Positions 36,500-49,597 of a stretch of 64,000 bases of DNA are shown in pieces. Every line of letters begins with the position of its first letter. The first letter of the stretch is position 1. The stretch covers positions 62,001-126,000 of the forward strand of contig CM055611.1 in assembly GCA_029379385.1 (NCBI GenBank), written 5' to 3'. The notes beneath the pieces were generated by a model. That model ran no database searches. It was not told the origin of the DNA and saw only the letters and a list, made by a program, of their open reading frames with translations. The translations under genes were made by a program, and so were the position numbers. This stretch comes from Quillaja saponaria (Eukaryota > Streptophyta > Magnoliopsida > Fabales > Quillajaceae).

Positions 36500-37520
36500 A
36501 ACAAAGCTCCTATGGTCGATCCTTTTAATCCTTTCTGATGTTTGTCTATGATAAAATCAAAACTTGCTTTTGTTTTTCGTTCACCTTGCTTTTTCTTTTT
36601 TACAGGAGAGAAAATAAAAATTGAAGAAGAGGGTAGGCATCGGGTGGAGAATGTGAAATGATTTCTCTTAAAAAAAATTATATTAATTACACATAATAAT
36701 ATTAAGAGGTGCTTCTTGCAATGTGCATGATTGGGAATTGAAATAATTATAAATTTCTTTTTTATCATTGAAAATCAATTATGTTTAACATAGCTTAATT
36801 AAATTGGAATATCAATATGAAGAGTGCAGAGTTAACTGATTCTTTTTAATTCAACAGTCCAAATTAGTGTCCTAATTAATTGTAATTGTAGTATGTACCA
36901 ACCAGAACAAGAATTAATTAAAAAGCTGATATGTGATGCGTGAAGGTAGCAGATACGTCGCGATCCACGGGAACTCTATGTTTTGTATGCTTTCTTTGTC
37001 TCCTCATATTAAGGATTCTGCAATTAATTAAACAGATTACAGTGATTATGCTAAGAGATCCTTTTTTATATTACATTATTATATATTATTAAGGGCCTAA
37101 TTAAGGGGGAAGATAGGGTCGTCCTACAGAATTGGTTGTTTTAAGGCAGATTAATGGGTTATTTACTATTCTAGCCTAATAATTTTTTTTACTTATGTCC
37201 CAATCAATTGACACATATATATATTTATCTATGTTATTAAAAAAATAAAAAAAACACATTAAAACCAAGTCCGCAATCTATCCCGTGATTCAAAACTTCA
37301 ACATCAGACGACCTGCTACGTATTTCCAAAGTCTTTTAAGTATTAGCCACCAAAAAGAACAAAACAAAAAAGTCTACAACGTATTAGAGGGTCCAAGGCA
37401 ATACCCATGCATTACGGACATCAAAGTATCAAACCGGAACAATATATATTAATTACGAATTTACTATTTCCCCTGCCCAACACTCACACATATACTGTTT
37501 ATTAATTCCTCTGCTCTAAT
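36381..37520. other. Spacer between CML and MAKR genes
   Basis: AT-rich, non-coding, probably including CML 3' UTR and MAKR promoter. An (AT)n microsatellite is listed separately. Confidence 0.5.
36468..36497. repeat. (AT)n microsatellite
   Basis: About 15 uninterrupted AT units lie just after the CML 3' end. Confidence 0.85.
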
Positions 37521-38747
37521 ATGTTAACTCTAACAATGCAATTTCAGACCAATATTCCACCTATGGACTGTATAGCTATAACACACCTAGGCTTAGAAGA
37601 CAATTTCACATTCAGCTGCTCTGACTTGAACAATTCCTCCGGCACTGATGGCAGTGAAGACGATGACAATTCATATATTGAAATAGCACTTGATCGTACA
37701 GAACCGACATGTTACAGGAACAGCAGCAGCAGCAGCAGCAGCGATGACGAGGTATACGAGTTGCGCATATCATTTTCATCTGCCAGTATTCCCAATGCCA
37801 ACCCACCACGATCCTCCAGCTCCTCCAGCTCCCATGGCAGCCATACACCGAAACAACGTCCTGCAGTTCATGATCATAGTTTAAGATCAGTATCATCCGA
37901 AGGTTTAGCTCGTCAACGACAACAACATACTCTGCAACTGGATTTCCCAATCCTCAACACTACAACTAATGAGAACTTAGGCCATCTTGTGCGCACCAGG
38001 TATATATTTAATCCAAAAAGAAGGTTGACTAGCTAGCTAGTATTAATTTGTTCCCTTCATATATATATACATATATGTTGCATGTGTTTCAACTTTCAAC
38101 TTATATAGATATTTATATTTATATGTACATGTGTTGCATGCATAAGCAAACTGCCAAAGTCGACCTCGACGACGACATCAAGTGGATCAGTTTTTACGAA
38201 GTTCTTGATCAAGTTTGGATCCGTTAATAAAGTCCAGAAACTAATGAAAGCGCTTGTAAAACCCGGCCAACAACCCTGTCGCCAAGCCAATGATATTAAT
38301 ATTGGGAATTACAAGTCCAAGAAAAAACATGAAGAGATCAGTCCTAATTTTCAATGTTATCAAAAGAAGACGACGAATCCGGCCTCTGACAAGCACTGGT
38401 ATAATATTGTAAAACTAAAGAGGAACTCCAAGAAGGGATCCAGCAAGCGATGTGCATATGATTCTGGCAACAACAATTCTTCCAGAACCACTTGTACTGA
38501 TCAGAGATATTCCAAAGTGCTGGATGCAATATTCAGAGGTGTTTTAGAAGCCGTGGGGACAAGCATTAAAATCGTTGGCAAAGAGAGATCCAAAAATAAG
38601 ACAAGTTGCCCAACTTCTTGTAAGACGTCTCCGCTTCATGAAGGATTTGCATTACACGCAACATCAGATAATTCATATCATAACTCCAATATTCAATCTG
38701 CCATTGCACACTGCAAGACCTCATTTGCCATGCAAACATCCCATTAA
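37521..38747 (+). CDS. MAKR family protein (membrane-associated kinase regulator)
   Basis: Two exons, 37521-37999 and 38147-38747, join at a GT-AG intron with a split serine codon and encode 359 residues. MAKR proteins are related to BKI1 and bind the plasma membrane and receptor kinases. Visible family marks are DNSYIEIALD (about residues 49-58), an EVYELRISFSSAS block after a Ser run coded by an AGC repeat, the exon 2 start KLPKSTSTTTSSGSVFTKF, the SCPTSCKTSPLHEG block, and the C-terminal IQSAIAHCK. The basic middle (KALVKPGQ, KKKHEE) fits electrostatic membrane attachment. The frame is intact. Which of the MAKR members it matches was not resolved; the C-terminal motif suggests the MAKR5/6 side. 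Confidence 0.75.
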
Positions 38748-40140
38748 TTTCTCTTTCTAATAAAATTACTTATTATTCAGACCTCGCTGTAATATTATGT
38801 GTTATACCTACAATTGAATTTTATTCCACTATATATATTTGTCAGAAGGTTTAATTTATTTATTTTTAATTTGATCAAATCATGGGTACATTGTTTATAA
38901 AATGCAATTAATGCTCTTGCACTCAAACAACCTAAGATCTCTTGTCTGCTCCCACCAAGTCCGTTTCAATAAAAATAATATTTCTGCTGACACCGCATGG
39001 GATTAGGGTAACTTAGGACTGAAATTTAATAAAAATACTACTCCATTTGGAAAGACAAGTATAAATGGGCTAAACTGTCAAAGAAAAATGGGCCTAACGC
39101 GTGCTAGATTGTGGATTTTGAGTTGCCACTAGATAAGATTATTAGTGTCACAAATACACATTAGATAAGAAAGACAAAAGACTAGCAGTACTGGCTAATT
39201 ATATAATGGCTCTCTGCTGAGTTCCCTAGTTTAAATTCATTGTCAATATATGATAACGAGGGTTAATGTTATAATCCAATATAGTAACATTAAGTATATT
39301 AGATATAATAACTCTAAGTTTGAGGTAGTGTGTAAATTTTCGTTATAAAATAACAAATATGTAAACAAACTAATTAAATACTTGTATAAATAGGAATGAA
39401 GCAAGAATTAATTTTCATTATATAATTAGTTTACTTGGAGCTTCAAATTTATTTGATAAAATTTCTTTTTATAGCCATACCAAGTATACAAATATATTTA
39501 TAGATGTAACAAGATTAACTAAGTATTATGTACTTATAAGTTAAAAAGTATTTATATAATATTATATATATATATATATATACATGTAAAAGTAATAGGA
39601 TTTGTTTTGCACCACATAATTGGGTGGCTGACGTTGACCCCTCCTGTGGTTTGTATTGTAGATTTTCTTTTTCTTTTTCTTGTTTGTTTCTTTTCTTTTC
39701 CAGCACCGCCTGTGATTGGATTATATGTCCTGCTTCCCAAAAGTTCCTTCTCGGTGCTCTGCCTTCGATCTCTTTGGTTCTCTTTGGTTCAGTCCAAGAC
39801 AGTTTCATCACCTGTTTATTTCGTCTTTGGCAGCGAGTTTTTCAATTCTTGGACAGCCAAGTTCAAGCTCTTGGTAAGCTTTCCTCTTCCTTTCCTCTAG
39901 TAGGTTATAGGAGCTTTGTTGTAAGAGTATTAGAAGCTGAAAAATTTGCTCAATTAAAGGCAGCTAGCAGTAGCTTGCTGTTGTTGTTCCGTCTCTCCTC
40001 TGCCCCTAATTGGCTGCTTGTTTTTTTTTTCTTGTCGTGTGAGGTGAGTTTGTTTGAGTCCTGCCCGTTGAGAACAGAGAAGTGCCTTTCTTTTGAATTT
40101 GAACAGACTTGAAAAAGCTCAGACTTTGATCCCAACTAGA
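38748..40140. other. AT-rich spacer after MAKR
   Basis: Contains the MAKR 3' UTR and an AT microsatellite near 39563-39581. The open frames at 39607-40112 start at non-ATG codons, overlap on both strands and match nothing I know, so I do not call a gene. Confidence 0.45.
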
Positions 40141-43100
40141 GTTGATAGTGTTGCTGCCGAAGAGAAAACAAGTTGTTAAAACAAGTGATAGGCAATTTTA
40201 TTCTTCCTCATATGAGTAGAGATTAGGCAGTTTCATAATGATAGTTAGGATGATAAGTTTTGCAGATTATGGGTTTCATGATTATTACCTTTACCTAATA
40301 TTATGGCATAAACAATTATGCAGGAGCTTTTACTTACATGATTGCTCTTACTTCTATAGAAGAAAAGGTCTTGTTGCAAATCTTAAGAAACTAAACTTTC
40401 AAGTTGATTTTGGTGCCATTGGTATTATGAGAGACTTAAATTGACGTCTTTTCATGCTATATATATATATAAATATAGGATTTGATTTATTGTGACAATT
40501 CCAAATTTCAATGAGCTTCAAGAAAGTGGAGAAAATTATCTAAAGTTTAATAGTTGGGGATTTAGCAAGAAAGATGATAGCAGCTTCACCATATACAACG
40601 GCGAGTAGCTTGGTTCACGAAGCAGGTGTACTAGCTAGATTTGATGTAAAGATTTTCTTAATTAATTAATTACTTTAAGTTGAAGGACTCCTTGATGGTT
40701 GATGAATTAGGAGGGAATTCTGCACTTCAATTGATAGGTAAATGGAAAAGGAAAAGTTTGAATTAATTAGAATTGTTATTGGAAATTAGAGGAGTTGTTA
40801 ATTTTAAATCAAAGATTACCTGAAAATGAATATGTATAGTAGTTGTATATAATTATTGAAACATAATTTAAGATTAATAAATATTAAATTGGGAAGGTTA
40901 AATACATGAATTACTAGTGTATATATGTCTATATATATGGCAAGATAACTAGTATAAGTTAAATGTTAATATATATATATACACACACAGAAGTTAACTT
41001 ATGTAGGATTCAATTGCTAAATAGTTAATTAGGAAACATGAGATTGAACTAATTAACGTTATTGTAAGATATTCAGATAAAGGGTTAAGAGAACTTAATT
41101 CTCAAGAAATACGCTTGGAAAATTAACTTTGAAGTGGTTATTGAAGGAACGCAAGGTCAGACTTTGTAAGTTAGAAAAAATTTAGTATTTCAAATATCTT
41201 CAGGGTAGAAATAAATTAAGAGTTCAATAGATAAAACGTAGTTTATAGTCTTAAAATATTGTCTGCAAAATTTTGTAGCTTGGTCCTCAAATATGTTGTG
41301 AGTTATAACTGTTAAACTCCGGCTAGGTCAGGCATGATTCGTAGTGCCCAAGTTTTTGGTTTATGTGAGAAATTAAGTTAGTTAATGACAGATTTTAGGA
41401 AAATTTTATGAATAATAAAGATATATATACTTGTCTATTAATAAACCCAACAAACAGAATTGAATTTCGTTTTTCCTAGAGAAAGTTATATGTGATTAAC
41501 TAAGGTAAGGTCAGAGCTGTCAAAATCCTGCGTGTTGTAGAATTTGGTGCAGCTTCAGACAATAAACTGTATTGATATACAAATCTAAAAGGTACAAATG
41601 ATATATCATTATAAATCTACATGTGTCTAGTATTTTATAAATTTTATGAAACTGGATTCGAAATTTCATAGAGAAAGGTATAACCTGTTAAAGTGAACAC
41701 TGGTCCAAACCCCAAGTTTGGACAGTTTCAACATTTCTAACTTACTAAGTGTTTTCTATCTTTTCTAATGGTTCCTCCTATCATATGCTTTGTTAAGACA
41801 TTTAAAATGTCTCTTTATCATTAACCCTATCACATAAAATCCAATTCATATGAATTGGCATGTAATAGCTTAATGAAAAACTTTCATAAAGAAACCTATA
41901 CAAGATGAGATATAAGCTCAGTTACTAAATATTATAACAATAACGTTTTATGAACTCAATATTATTTGGTAATATGAATTTCAGTTTCGAATTCTATTGT
42001 GGATCGGATGGGATGCGTTGACGCAATTGCGAAGTGACGAATAGAATCGATTACGGGTGAATGGTTAATTGTTGTTTTTAAGGGCTAGATTAGTATGTAT
42101 AATTATATGCTTATTTGAATATACGTGATATATGGAAAATAAGCAAGTATAGTATTTCAGTAATTTATTTAAATTATATTTGTTTGATATTGGTTGCCTT
42201 GTTTGACATTAGTTGTGGTTGATAAGGGCCAACACAGTAAGATTTTTATGAAAAACGATTTTTATTTCTGAAATTAAAAATCTAGGTGCACCTAGGATAC
42301 ATTGATTTAAAATCATGAGAAATTCTGATTCTGATTAATGTTTTTTTTTTAAATTGAGTGCTCAGCCCCGGTAGGATGGATTATGTATAGAGATTAATTT
42401 GGTGTGTGGGCTCAGTAAATGTCCGGTAGGGGGTGATAATGTTGTGTGGGCTGGGTCACTCGTTGGCCATTTGATTGCTTTGCGTGATATTGTTGCGCTG
42501 ACTTATATTGTGTTCCTGTGTGTAATATGAATTGTGAATTTGTGGAACTTACAAGGTGTACGTGTAATGTGAAATGTTATACGAATTATGTTACATGATG
42601 TTAATATGTATATTATACGTTTGTGCTAAGTGATGCTAGTACCCTTTGGGTATGATTTTTCACTCACGGAGTCCATAGGACTCAATCCTATTCTGTGAAA
42701 AAAAAAATTAGTAACATGAGTTCGTTACATGGCGTCGCCGAGCTTGTGACTTGCCGATTGAGTACGACAAAGTTAATATCAGGATCTCGGACTTGAAGTT
42801 AAATGATGAAAATTTGCAGTCACACTAAAACTGTGGGGGTGACTAATTTAGAAAGATGTCAAGTGTTTAGTTATTTGTCTTGATAATGATGTGGTTAGAG
42901 CGAAGCTTCTTGTTATTTTTATGTTACTGTTGTGTAAAATCATGAAATTATGTATTTGTATTTTGAGGCATGTTTCGTATTGCAAGAAACCTCTACCAAA
43001 TTTTTAATAAATTGTTAATATTACAGGAAGTAAACTTTTACAGTGAATTTCAATTTTAGAAAAGCTAGTTTTACTCTTTAGTTGGGTCATGAGTCAGGTT

Positions 43101-43190
43101 TGTTATTTTGTTTCGAAGTCAGGGTTTACGGTGGATTAGTTATTCAATCATCCGGCCAGTGATACCTCAGTGAGAGGTGTGACAACTAAG
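40141..43190. other. 3-kb non-coding stretch, possibly a degraded LTR or solo LTR
   Basis: No open frame of useful length. The right part (42240-43181) is less AT-rich. It has phrases such as ACTCACGGAGTCCATAGG and ends GTGAGAGGTGTGACA, which recall long terminal repeats of plant Ty3/gypsy elements. I could not find a matching left end, primer-binding site or duplication, so this stays a suggestion. Confidence 0.3.
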
Positions 43191-43889
43191 TACCAAATTA
43201 CTGCATTTCATATTAGAAGCATGGACACCAACAACATTAGGCAATATGCTAAATCCCAATTGTACATCCAACCAAAAAGAAATTTAGTAATTTCAAAAGA
43301 AAATATATTTATAATACGCCCACCTCAATTAATTTATCACTCTGGTTAGATTAAAGACATGTCATTCACTAATTCATGTCTGCAGATTTGAACCATAAAG
43401 TCTTTGAGAGAAGATAACTTTTTGACTACTAAACCTAATCCCATTGAGATTATATATTTGTAAAAGTTCATAACAAAAAGGAGATGGAATCAATAAGTTG
43501 TTAGCCTAATTAATTTATTTGGATATCATAATTTATATTTTAGAGTATTTATTGTGTGAAATTATCTTTCAAGTCCAAATGGCTGCCACTTATAATATCA
43601 AAAAGAAAAAGTGGTAATAAAAAATCTCAATAAGTCCAAGTAAAATCAGAAAAGGAAGAGCTCTTATACTCTATATAAGAGATAGACTCAAAAATCAAAA
43701 TTTATTTTTAAATTAAATATATTTTAAAAGAGGAATTAATGTTTCTCTTTTTTAACATATGCCCATCTGGGATAGGCTTAAATGCAACATTTATTGTCAT
43801 ATCTCAAATTTTAAGGGTCTTCCTTAAAGCACCCTCTTTAGCTACATCTGCCACTGCATTTGGTCAGCCATAAACCTTTTTCTTTTTCA

Positions 43890-44572
43890 ATCCAAACCTT
43901 TCGTAACCTCTACTATTGTTAACTTATCCATTGGTAAAGCTGTAAAATTTTTCTTTTTAAATGATTATCGTTGCTCTGTGGTTAGACCTAGTGTTTGCTT
44001 ATTTAAATGGATCCCCTTAGGTAGGCTAACTCTAAACACAGATAGCTCTTCTCTTGGTAACCTGGGACCTACTAGTTTTGGAGGAGTTTTTAGAAATTAT
44101 GAAAGGCTTTGGATGACAGGCTACTCAAGGAACGTGGGCTTTGCCACATGTCTTAAAACTGAAATCTTTGCTGTTAGAGATGGACTTCAAATTGCAATTG
44201 ATAGTGGATTCATGCAAATTGACCTGTATTCTGATTTAATTGTTGCTAAGAATCTGATTGAAAATGCTAATATTCATACACACATGTACTCTTCTCTACT
44301 TCACGAGTACAGATGCTTGATGGGCTTGATCTCATCTTTGCAGTTCCACCATATTTATAAAGAAGACAATCATGTGGCCGATAAGCTAGCTAAGGAAGGT
44401 TGTAATCTAGATGTTCACTTTGTTATTTTTAATTCAGCCCCTGCGTGGGTTCTTCCTACTTTATTAGCGGACTATAAAGGAACTTTCTTTCGTAGACTTA
44501 TGAACTTTGTTAGCTAGGGCTTTTCCCTTGTTTACTTTTAATGCATTCTATCTTTCACCCAAAAAAAATAAA
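43890..44572 (+). mobile_element. 5'-truncated plant LINE (L1-type) 3' end with RNase H domain
   Basis: An open frame ending at 44517 encodes an RNase H domain of the type found at the C-terminus of plant L1-like LINEs: LNTDSSSLGNLGPTSFGGV, then KTEIFAVRDGLQIAI, DLYSDLIVAKNLI, and KEDNHVADKLAKEG. All four acidic positions of the active site are present. The frame can be read upstream to about 43890 with no ATG start. About 35 bases after the stop lies CTATCTTTCACCC followed by a short A-rich run, like the poly(A) end of such LINEs. The endonuclease and reverse transcriptase are missing, so this is a truncated insertion. Confidence 0.75.
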
Positions 44573-44797
44573 AATCATTGAAGTAATAATGTTTCTAAGG
44601 AGCAGAGCATGGCTTAGTTAACCCTACCCAAATTCAGTATTTACCCGAGCCTATTTTGGGACCAAAATAAATACCTAGTATGTTTTCATATTTGTTTAGG
44701 CATGCCCAACTTGGCTCATTTACTTCCTTTTTTTACTTTTTATTTTACAAAAAAATTAATTCATTCATGGCACATAAAACTACTTTGAAAATCTATA

Positions 44798-45882
44798 TCT
44801 ATACTATATATATAAAAGTGACTTTAAAAAAATCTTTTCATTTTCTTAAATATCCTTATGAGTTTATAGTTATACTTAGTTGTTATTTTGCTACAAATAA
44901 ACTATTATTTTTTTCTTTTTATATTTCTAATTTTTCTACATTTTAATATTAAGAGGATTGTAATTGTTTTATAATTATTAATTTTTTTATTAATTTTTTT
45001 AATCTTATTAAATTTATAAATTTTTTGATAATTATATAATTAATAATGATTTTCTCAATATATTTAATAAGTTCCTAAAAATCATAATTTTTAAGTTCTT
45101 CTTAAATCTATGAATTAAAAGAAATATTAAGTGTGTTTTCATGATTATAATTTTATTTTTTTAACTTTTAATAATTTATGATAGTTTTTATATTTTTTCA
45201 ATAATTATATGTCAAAGTAGTTAAGATTGAAATTTTCAATTTTTTTCGTTTAATAGGAGACTAATAATTATAATGTTTTTTTAGTTCTTTTCAAATTTAT
45301 GAATTTTTTTAAAAAATAATATAAATTAAAAAAAAATATTAACAGTGTAGATTTCATGATTATAAATATTATTACTTTATCTTTTAATTCATCTCCCATC
45401 TTAAGAATTAAATATATATATATATAGATATATAGATCACAAACAGTGTGAATAATGTATAAAATCATGGTCCTAATTCTTTTTAATATTAAAAATCCAT
45501 AATTTTTCAATAACTATATATCAATAATAAATAATATTGAATTTTTTTTAATAAGTTACAAATAATTATAATATTATAATTAATTTTTAAAAGATTGCTA
45601 TGAATTAAAATAATTATTAAGAGTATAATGTTTCTGATTAAAATATTTTTGTGTTAATTTTTTTCTATCTTTAAAATTTAAAAAAAAATTATAATATATA
45701 TATATATATATTATAATTTTTTTTTTTATAAATTTATCTATTTATTTAATTTCAATAACATGGAGTATTATTTTTTTATTAATTATAATTTCTTGATATA
45801 TATGTACATCTATTATTGATCAACATATATGAATATATTATAGACACGATTCATGCGTTAAGCATGTGACACTAAAAGCTAG
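44798..45882 (+). mobile_element. Non-autonomous Helitron, 1.1 kb
   Basis: The element starts TCTATACTATATATA after an A and ends CTAG before a T, as Helitrons do when inserted between A and T. A short hairpin, CATGC with GCATG around a GTTAA loop (45852-45866), sits 12 bases before the terminal CTAG. The 5' tip TCTATACTAT is the one often seen in plant Helitrons. The inside is extremely AT-rich, with no Rep/helicase coding. Confidence 0.75.
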
Positions 45883-48680
45883 TATATAAAAAAATGTAAC
45901 ACAACACAAATTATGTGTAATCATACATTATCAAAACATTAATTTAATTATATAATACAACTCCACTCAAACCAAAACAATTCTAACTAATTAGTAACAC
46001 CAATTTTGGTAATAAAATTGATTTATTATTAACTGTATATTTTCTTTATTGTCATTTAATTTGATTTGGCTCTTTAATTTTTCTAATTTTATTCGTATGT
46101 TAATTTAATTCAATAAATATATTTTAAATGCATACTAAATAATACTAATGATTATTTATTTTTCTTTAAATTTATTTGTTACTCCAATCAATACTAATTT
46201 ATTATAAAATATTTTCATTAAATATATAATAAATATCATAAAACTAACTTTATATCGGAATAAGAAATTTCGACTTTATATTTATAAATTTCAAACCTGA
46301 CCGAAGCACTAGATAGGCGGGTATACGGGCATGGAGCCTTACTCGGACCCGGGTAGAAAATGATTGGAATATAGTTGTGCCTAGACTCGGTGTCCGTTTC
46401 CGTGTCCATTTGTCCTGCCCATTGCCATAGCTAAATGTCTCCCACCCCAGCCCCACCAATTAAAATCTCCATATAAAAGTAGTAGATGTAGTAGTTAAAA
46501 AACAAAAAATAAAATAAAATAATAATAATAATAATAAATAAATAAAAGAACTCCAATCTCAATAGGGATGTTTCCTTTCCTTTGTGGCTTTCCTATGCCC
46601 AAATCAAAACAAAATACAAATAGCTAGCTGTCAGATTTTGGTAATTGTTGAAACTTAGGTGAGAAGTGACAAGGGACAGCTGAACCGACTCCGAAGCTTC
46701 CTGATGCAGACCCTAACGACTTTTTGGGTTTGTTAATTAGTTTATAAATTACTTGTGAAACACAATGACTTGCAAAGATATCAGAAGCACTATGGACTGT
46801 GAAGGGAAATTATGATGCATTTGAAGTTCACATGCATTTTCATTGACTAAAGTATTTTAAGAGTTATTCGCTCCTTCTCTATCCGAAAGCTTATCAAATC
46901 TCGAGCATATAATAAAATTTAGTTATCACTCTTGTTAGTTTTTATATTGATTTTTAATTTTTATATTGATTTTTAAATGAGAGAAAATATAATTTTTAAT
47001 TTTTTTCCTTTTCTATTTTCTTTTTTTTCAAACTCTTAAACAAATTTGAAGAGAATTAATGAAAAAGATAAACAGATAATGCATTCGTATGATGAATAAA
47101 AAAAGAAAAAAAGTAAAAAGATAATAAATATATATTATTAGAAGCCAATATGGTTAAGCTTTTGATTGTAAACCATGGTTAGAATTCATGGTTGCAAAAG
47201 ACAATTAATTTTTTGGTGTTATTTGAATATCTTTAGAACATAATTTGCAACCATGATTTATCTATTTATTTTTTATTATAAATTATTCAAAACAACATGC
47301 ATATCTTATTTACTTATTGGTAATAGATGTTAGGGGTATATTTAATAAAAAAAGAATTTGAAAATTGCTGGCTGTTGTCATGATTCCATAATCCATAATA
47401 GAATATATAAGAAGCTTGGGACAATTATTAACTCCATGTATTATATATTAATGTCATTATCAATAATAGAGATGGAAATTTTATAAAAGGTGCGTATACA
47501 CGTATGCCACGTTAAATAGTGGTATATGAGGCCTGATTCCTTTCTTATTTTGTAGTTTATCTCAATTAATTTTAATAATTATTTTATTTAAACAATATAA
47601 TCATAATATTTTTTTAAATACTTTCAATACTCAATATTTCTTGTTAAAAAAATTAAATCTTAGCTGCTTTCTCTCACTCTTAATTTCTCTCTTAGTCTCT
47701 GCGTATATGGGGATAAGTGAATCTCGTCTTGCCACAATTTCTCAAGAGCAAGATCCCTTCAGGCTGCCTAATTTTTCAAGTTTGATATTTGACTTGAAAG
47801 CCACATCCATATTAATGTGAAACCTACATATATAGGTAGAATCAATACTCATTCTTTTGTGATTTATTATAAATTAGGATATGTGCTACACATCCATCCT
47901 TAGTAAACAAGTTTCATTAGAGTTTTAATTTTTAGAAAACAATTGATATTTATCATGGGGGACTCAAAATTCTATACTTCATGTCTTATTAGACACTAAT
48001 ATGGTTACTTATAAGTTACAATGCTCAGGGATAAATAAGTTATTTCAAATCATATTTTATATTTAGAACTTATCTATTATTTTAATATTTTAAAACTGTA
48101 TCATATTTTAATTTAATCTTCATGAATTTAGTCAATTTTATTGTTCAATATATCATGAATTAACAAAATAATGATATTTAATATAAAGATAATAATGTGT
48201 TAAAATTATTTTATGTTTTGTAAATCTTTTTTAATTGTTTTTATCATTAAATTATATATAATTATTATTTTTATACATAACATGAAAATGTAAAAATATA
48301 ACTTGAATGAAAAATAGTAATTCTTAAAAGATTAAATTGAGAGAAAATATTATTGAAAGATAAATTAAAAACTAAAGTAATTCTGAGGGTAACACAAATA
48401 GTTAAGCCTATTTATATACATATATATTGTTTCAACATTTTAGTCCTTAACAACAATATATATATATATATATATTTGAGTGCCACGTAGAAGGGAACGT
48501 CCGTCGGTACGGAATAGCAGGCAAGAGTCAGATCGAGAGCAGTAACTCAACCAGGGAGGTTATATCTGTCAATTCACCTTTTTTTTTTTGTCCTTTTCTA
48601 AACCAGAAATCAGAAAAAGTCAATTAAATTAACCAGTATAGGATTAATTAATTAATCTTACTTTAGACTTTTACTCGGAA
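45883..48680. other. AT-rich gene-free spacer
   Basis: Strongly AT-rich with several microsatellites (AAT repeats near 46519-46545; TA repeats near 48458-48478). One GC-richer island at 46291-46450 looks like a transposon scrap (GGCGGGTATACGGGCATGG). No gene is supportable. Confidence 0.5.
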
Positions 48681-49597
48681 CTCAGAAGAAGGTAACAGAA
48701 GCGACAACGAATCAAAATATGTAACAGACAGAGGGTTTCAGGAGGATTGAATATTAGTTAAAAATATACAATAGAATAGGACTCTAATAACATTACAAGT
48801 GTGCTTCCAGTCTGAATTGAGAAGAGAGATTGATTTACAATTTACAATTAAGAGGACCGACTCCCTCACTGGTATTCTTCTCCTTCCTTTGAATTATTCT
48901 CGAAATTTTTGTTTTGTTCCAGTCTTTCCCAGTTCCAGATCCCTACATTTATTATTGAAGAAGAAAAGAGAAAAGAGAAAATAGAACAAGAATCCTGCTC
49001 ATCTAACTACCGGTCTTTCATAAAATTAGGTTGCTGGGTTTCGAATTATCCACAATTTACATGCTAGTGCTAGACTATTATTTTTTTTAATATTTTTTTT
49101 GAAGGGGGATTGCTCGTTTCTTCTGTATAATTCAATTCCTTATCCAATTCCGAATCTGAGACTGATGTATTTTTTTATTTTGGTTTTTTTATTTCCAACT
49201 ACGGCTTGGATTCTTCCCTGACTCAGTCTCTTTCTCTCTATTTTGGTCTCATTTTGAATTTATTTACAATTGCAGGTCTATTCTTTTCACGGAGATAAAA
49301 ATCTAGCTTATATCTAATTCAATCCAGCCGTGACATTGCTCCAACTCGAAGATTCTACTGAGCTCGTAAGGCTCGGGAAGAAGACCCCTTTTGAAAGCGA
49401 CCCAATTTTGGGTTTTTCGATTTCATTGAATTTCTGGAATCAGAATTGGAGTGATTAAAAAAACCAATTCGGGGGGGACAGTTGTTGTGTTTTTTTTTTT
49501 ATATTATATATATATATATTTTATAAGGAGGGTTGAAGAATTTTTTGGTGGATGTGTGGAAATTTGTCTTATTTTCGAGGTCAGATAACCGGAAAGG
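48681..49597 (+). promoter_or_regulatory. Promoter and 5' UTR region of the PILS6-like gene
   Basis: Sequence before the start codon is T-rich with CT-rich patches, typical of plant leaders, and may contain a 5' UTR intron. The transcription start could not be fixed. Confidence 0.35.

Noticed and set aside
39607..40112. Overlapping plus-strand open frames of 97 and 162 residues
   Set aside because: Both open at non-ATG codons, are T-rich with low-complexity Phe/Leu/Ser, and have equally long shadows on the other strand. No family resemblance.
44680..45510. Open frames of 80-88 residues in AT-rich DNA
   Set aside because: Composition is almost entirely Ile/Tyr/Phe/Lys from AT-rich sequence, and most of it lies inside the Helitron.
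46250..46459. 69-residue minus-strand frame with GC-rich island
   Set aside because: Looks like a transposon scrap; no coding family and no boundaries could be set.
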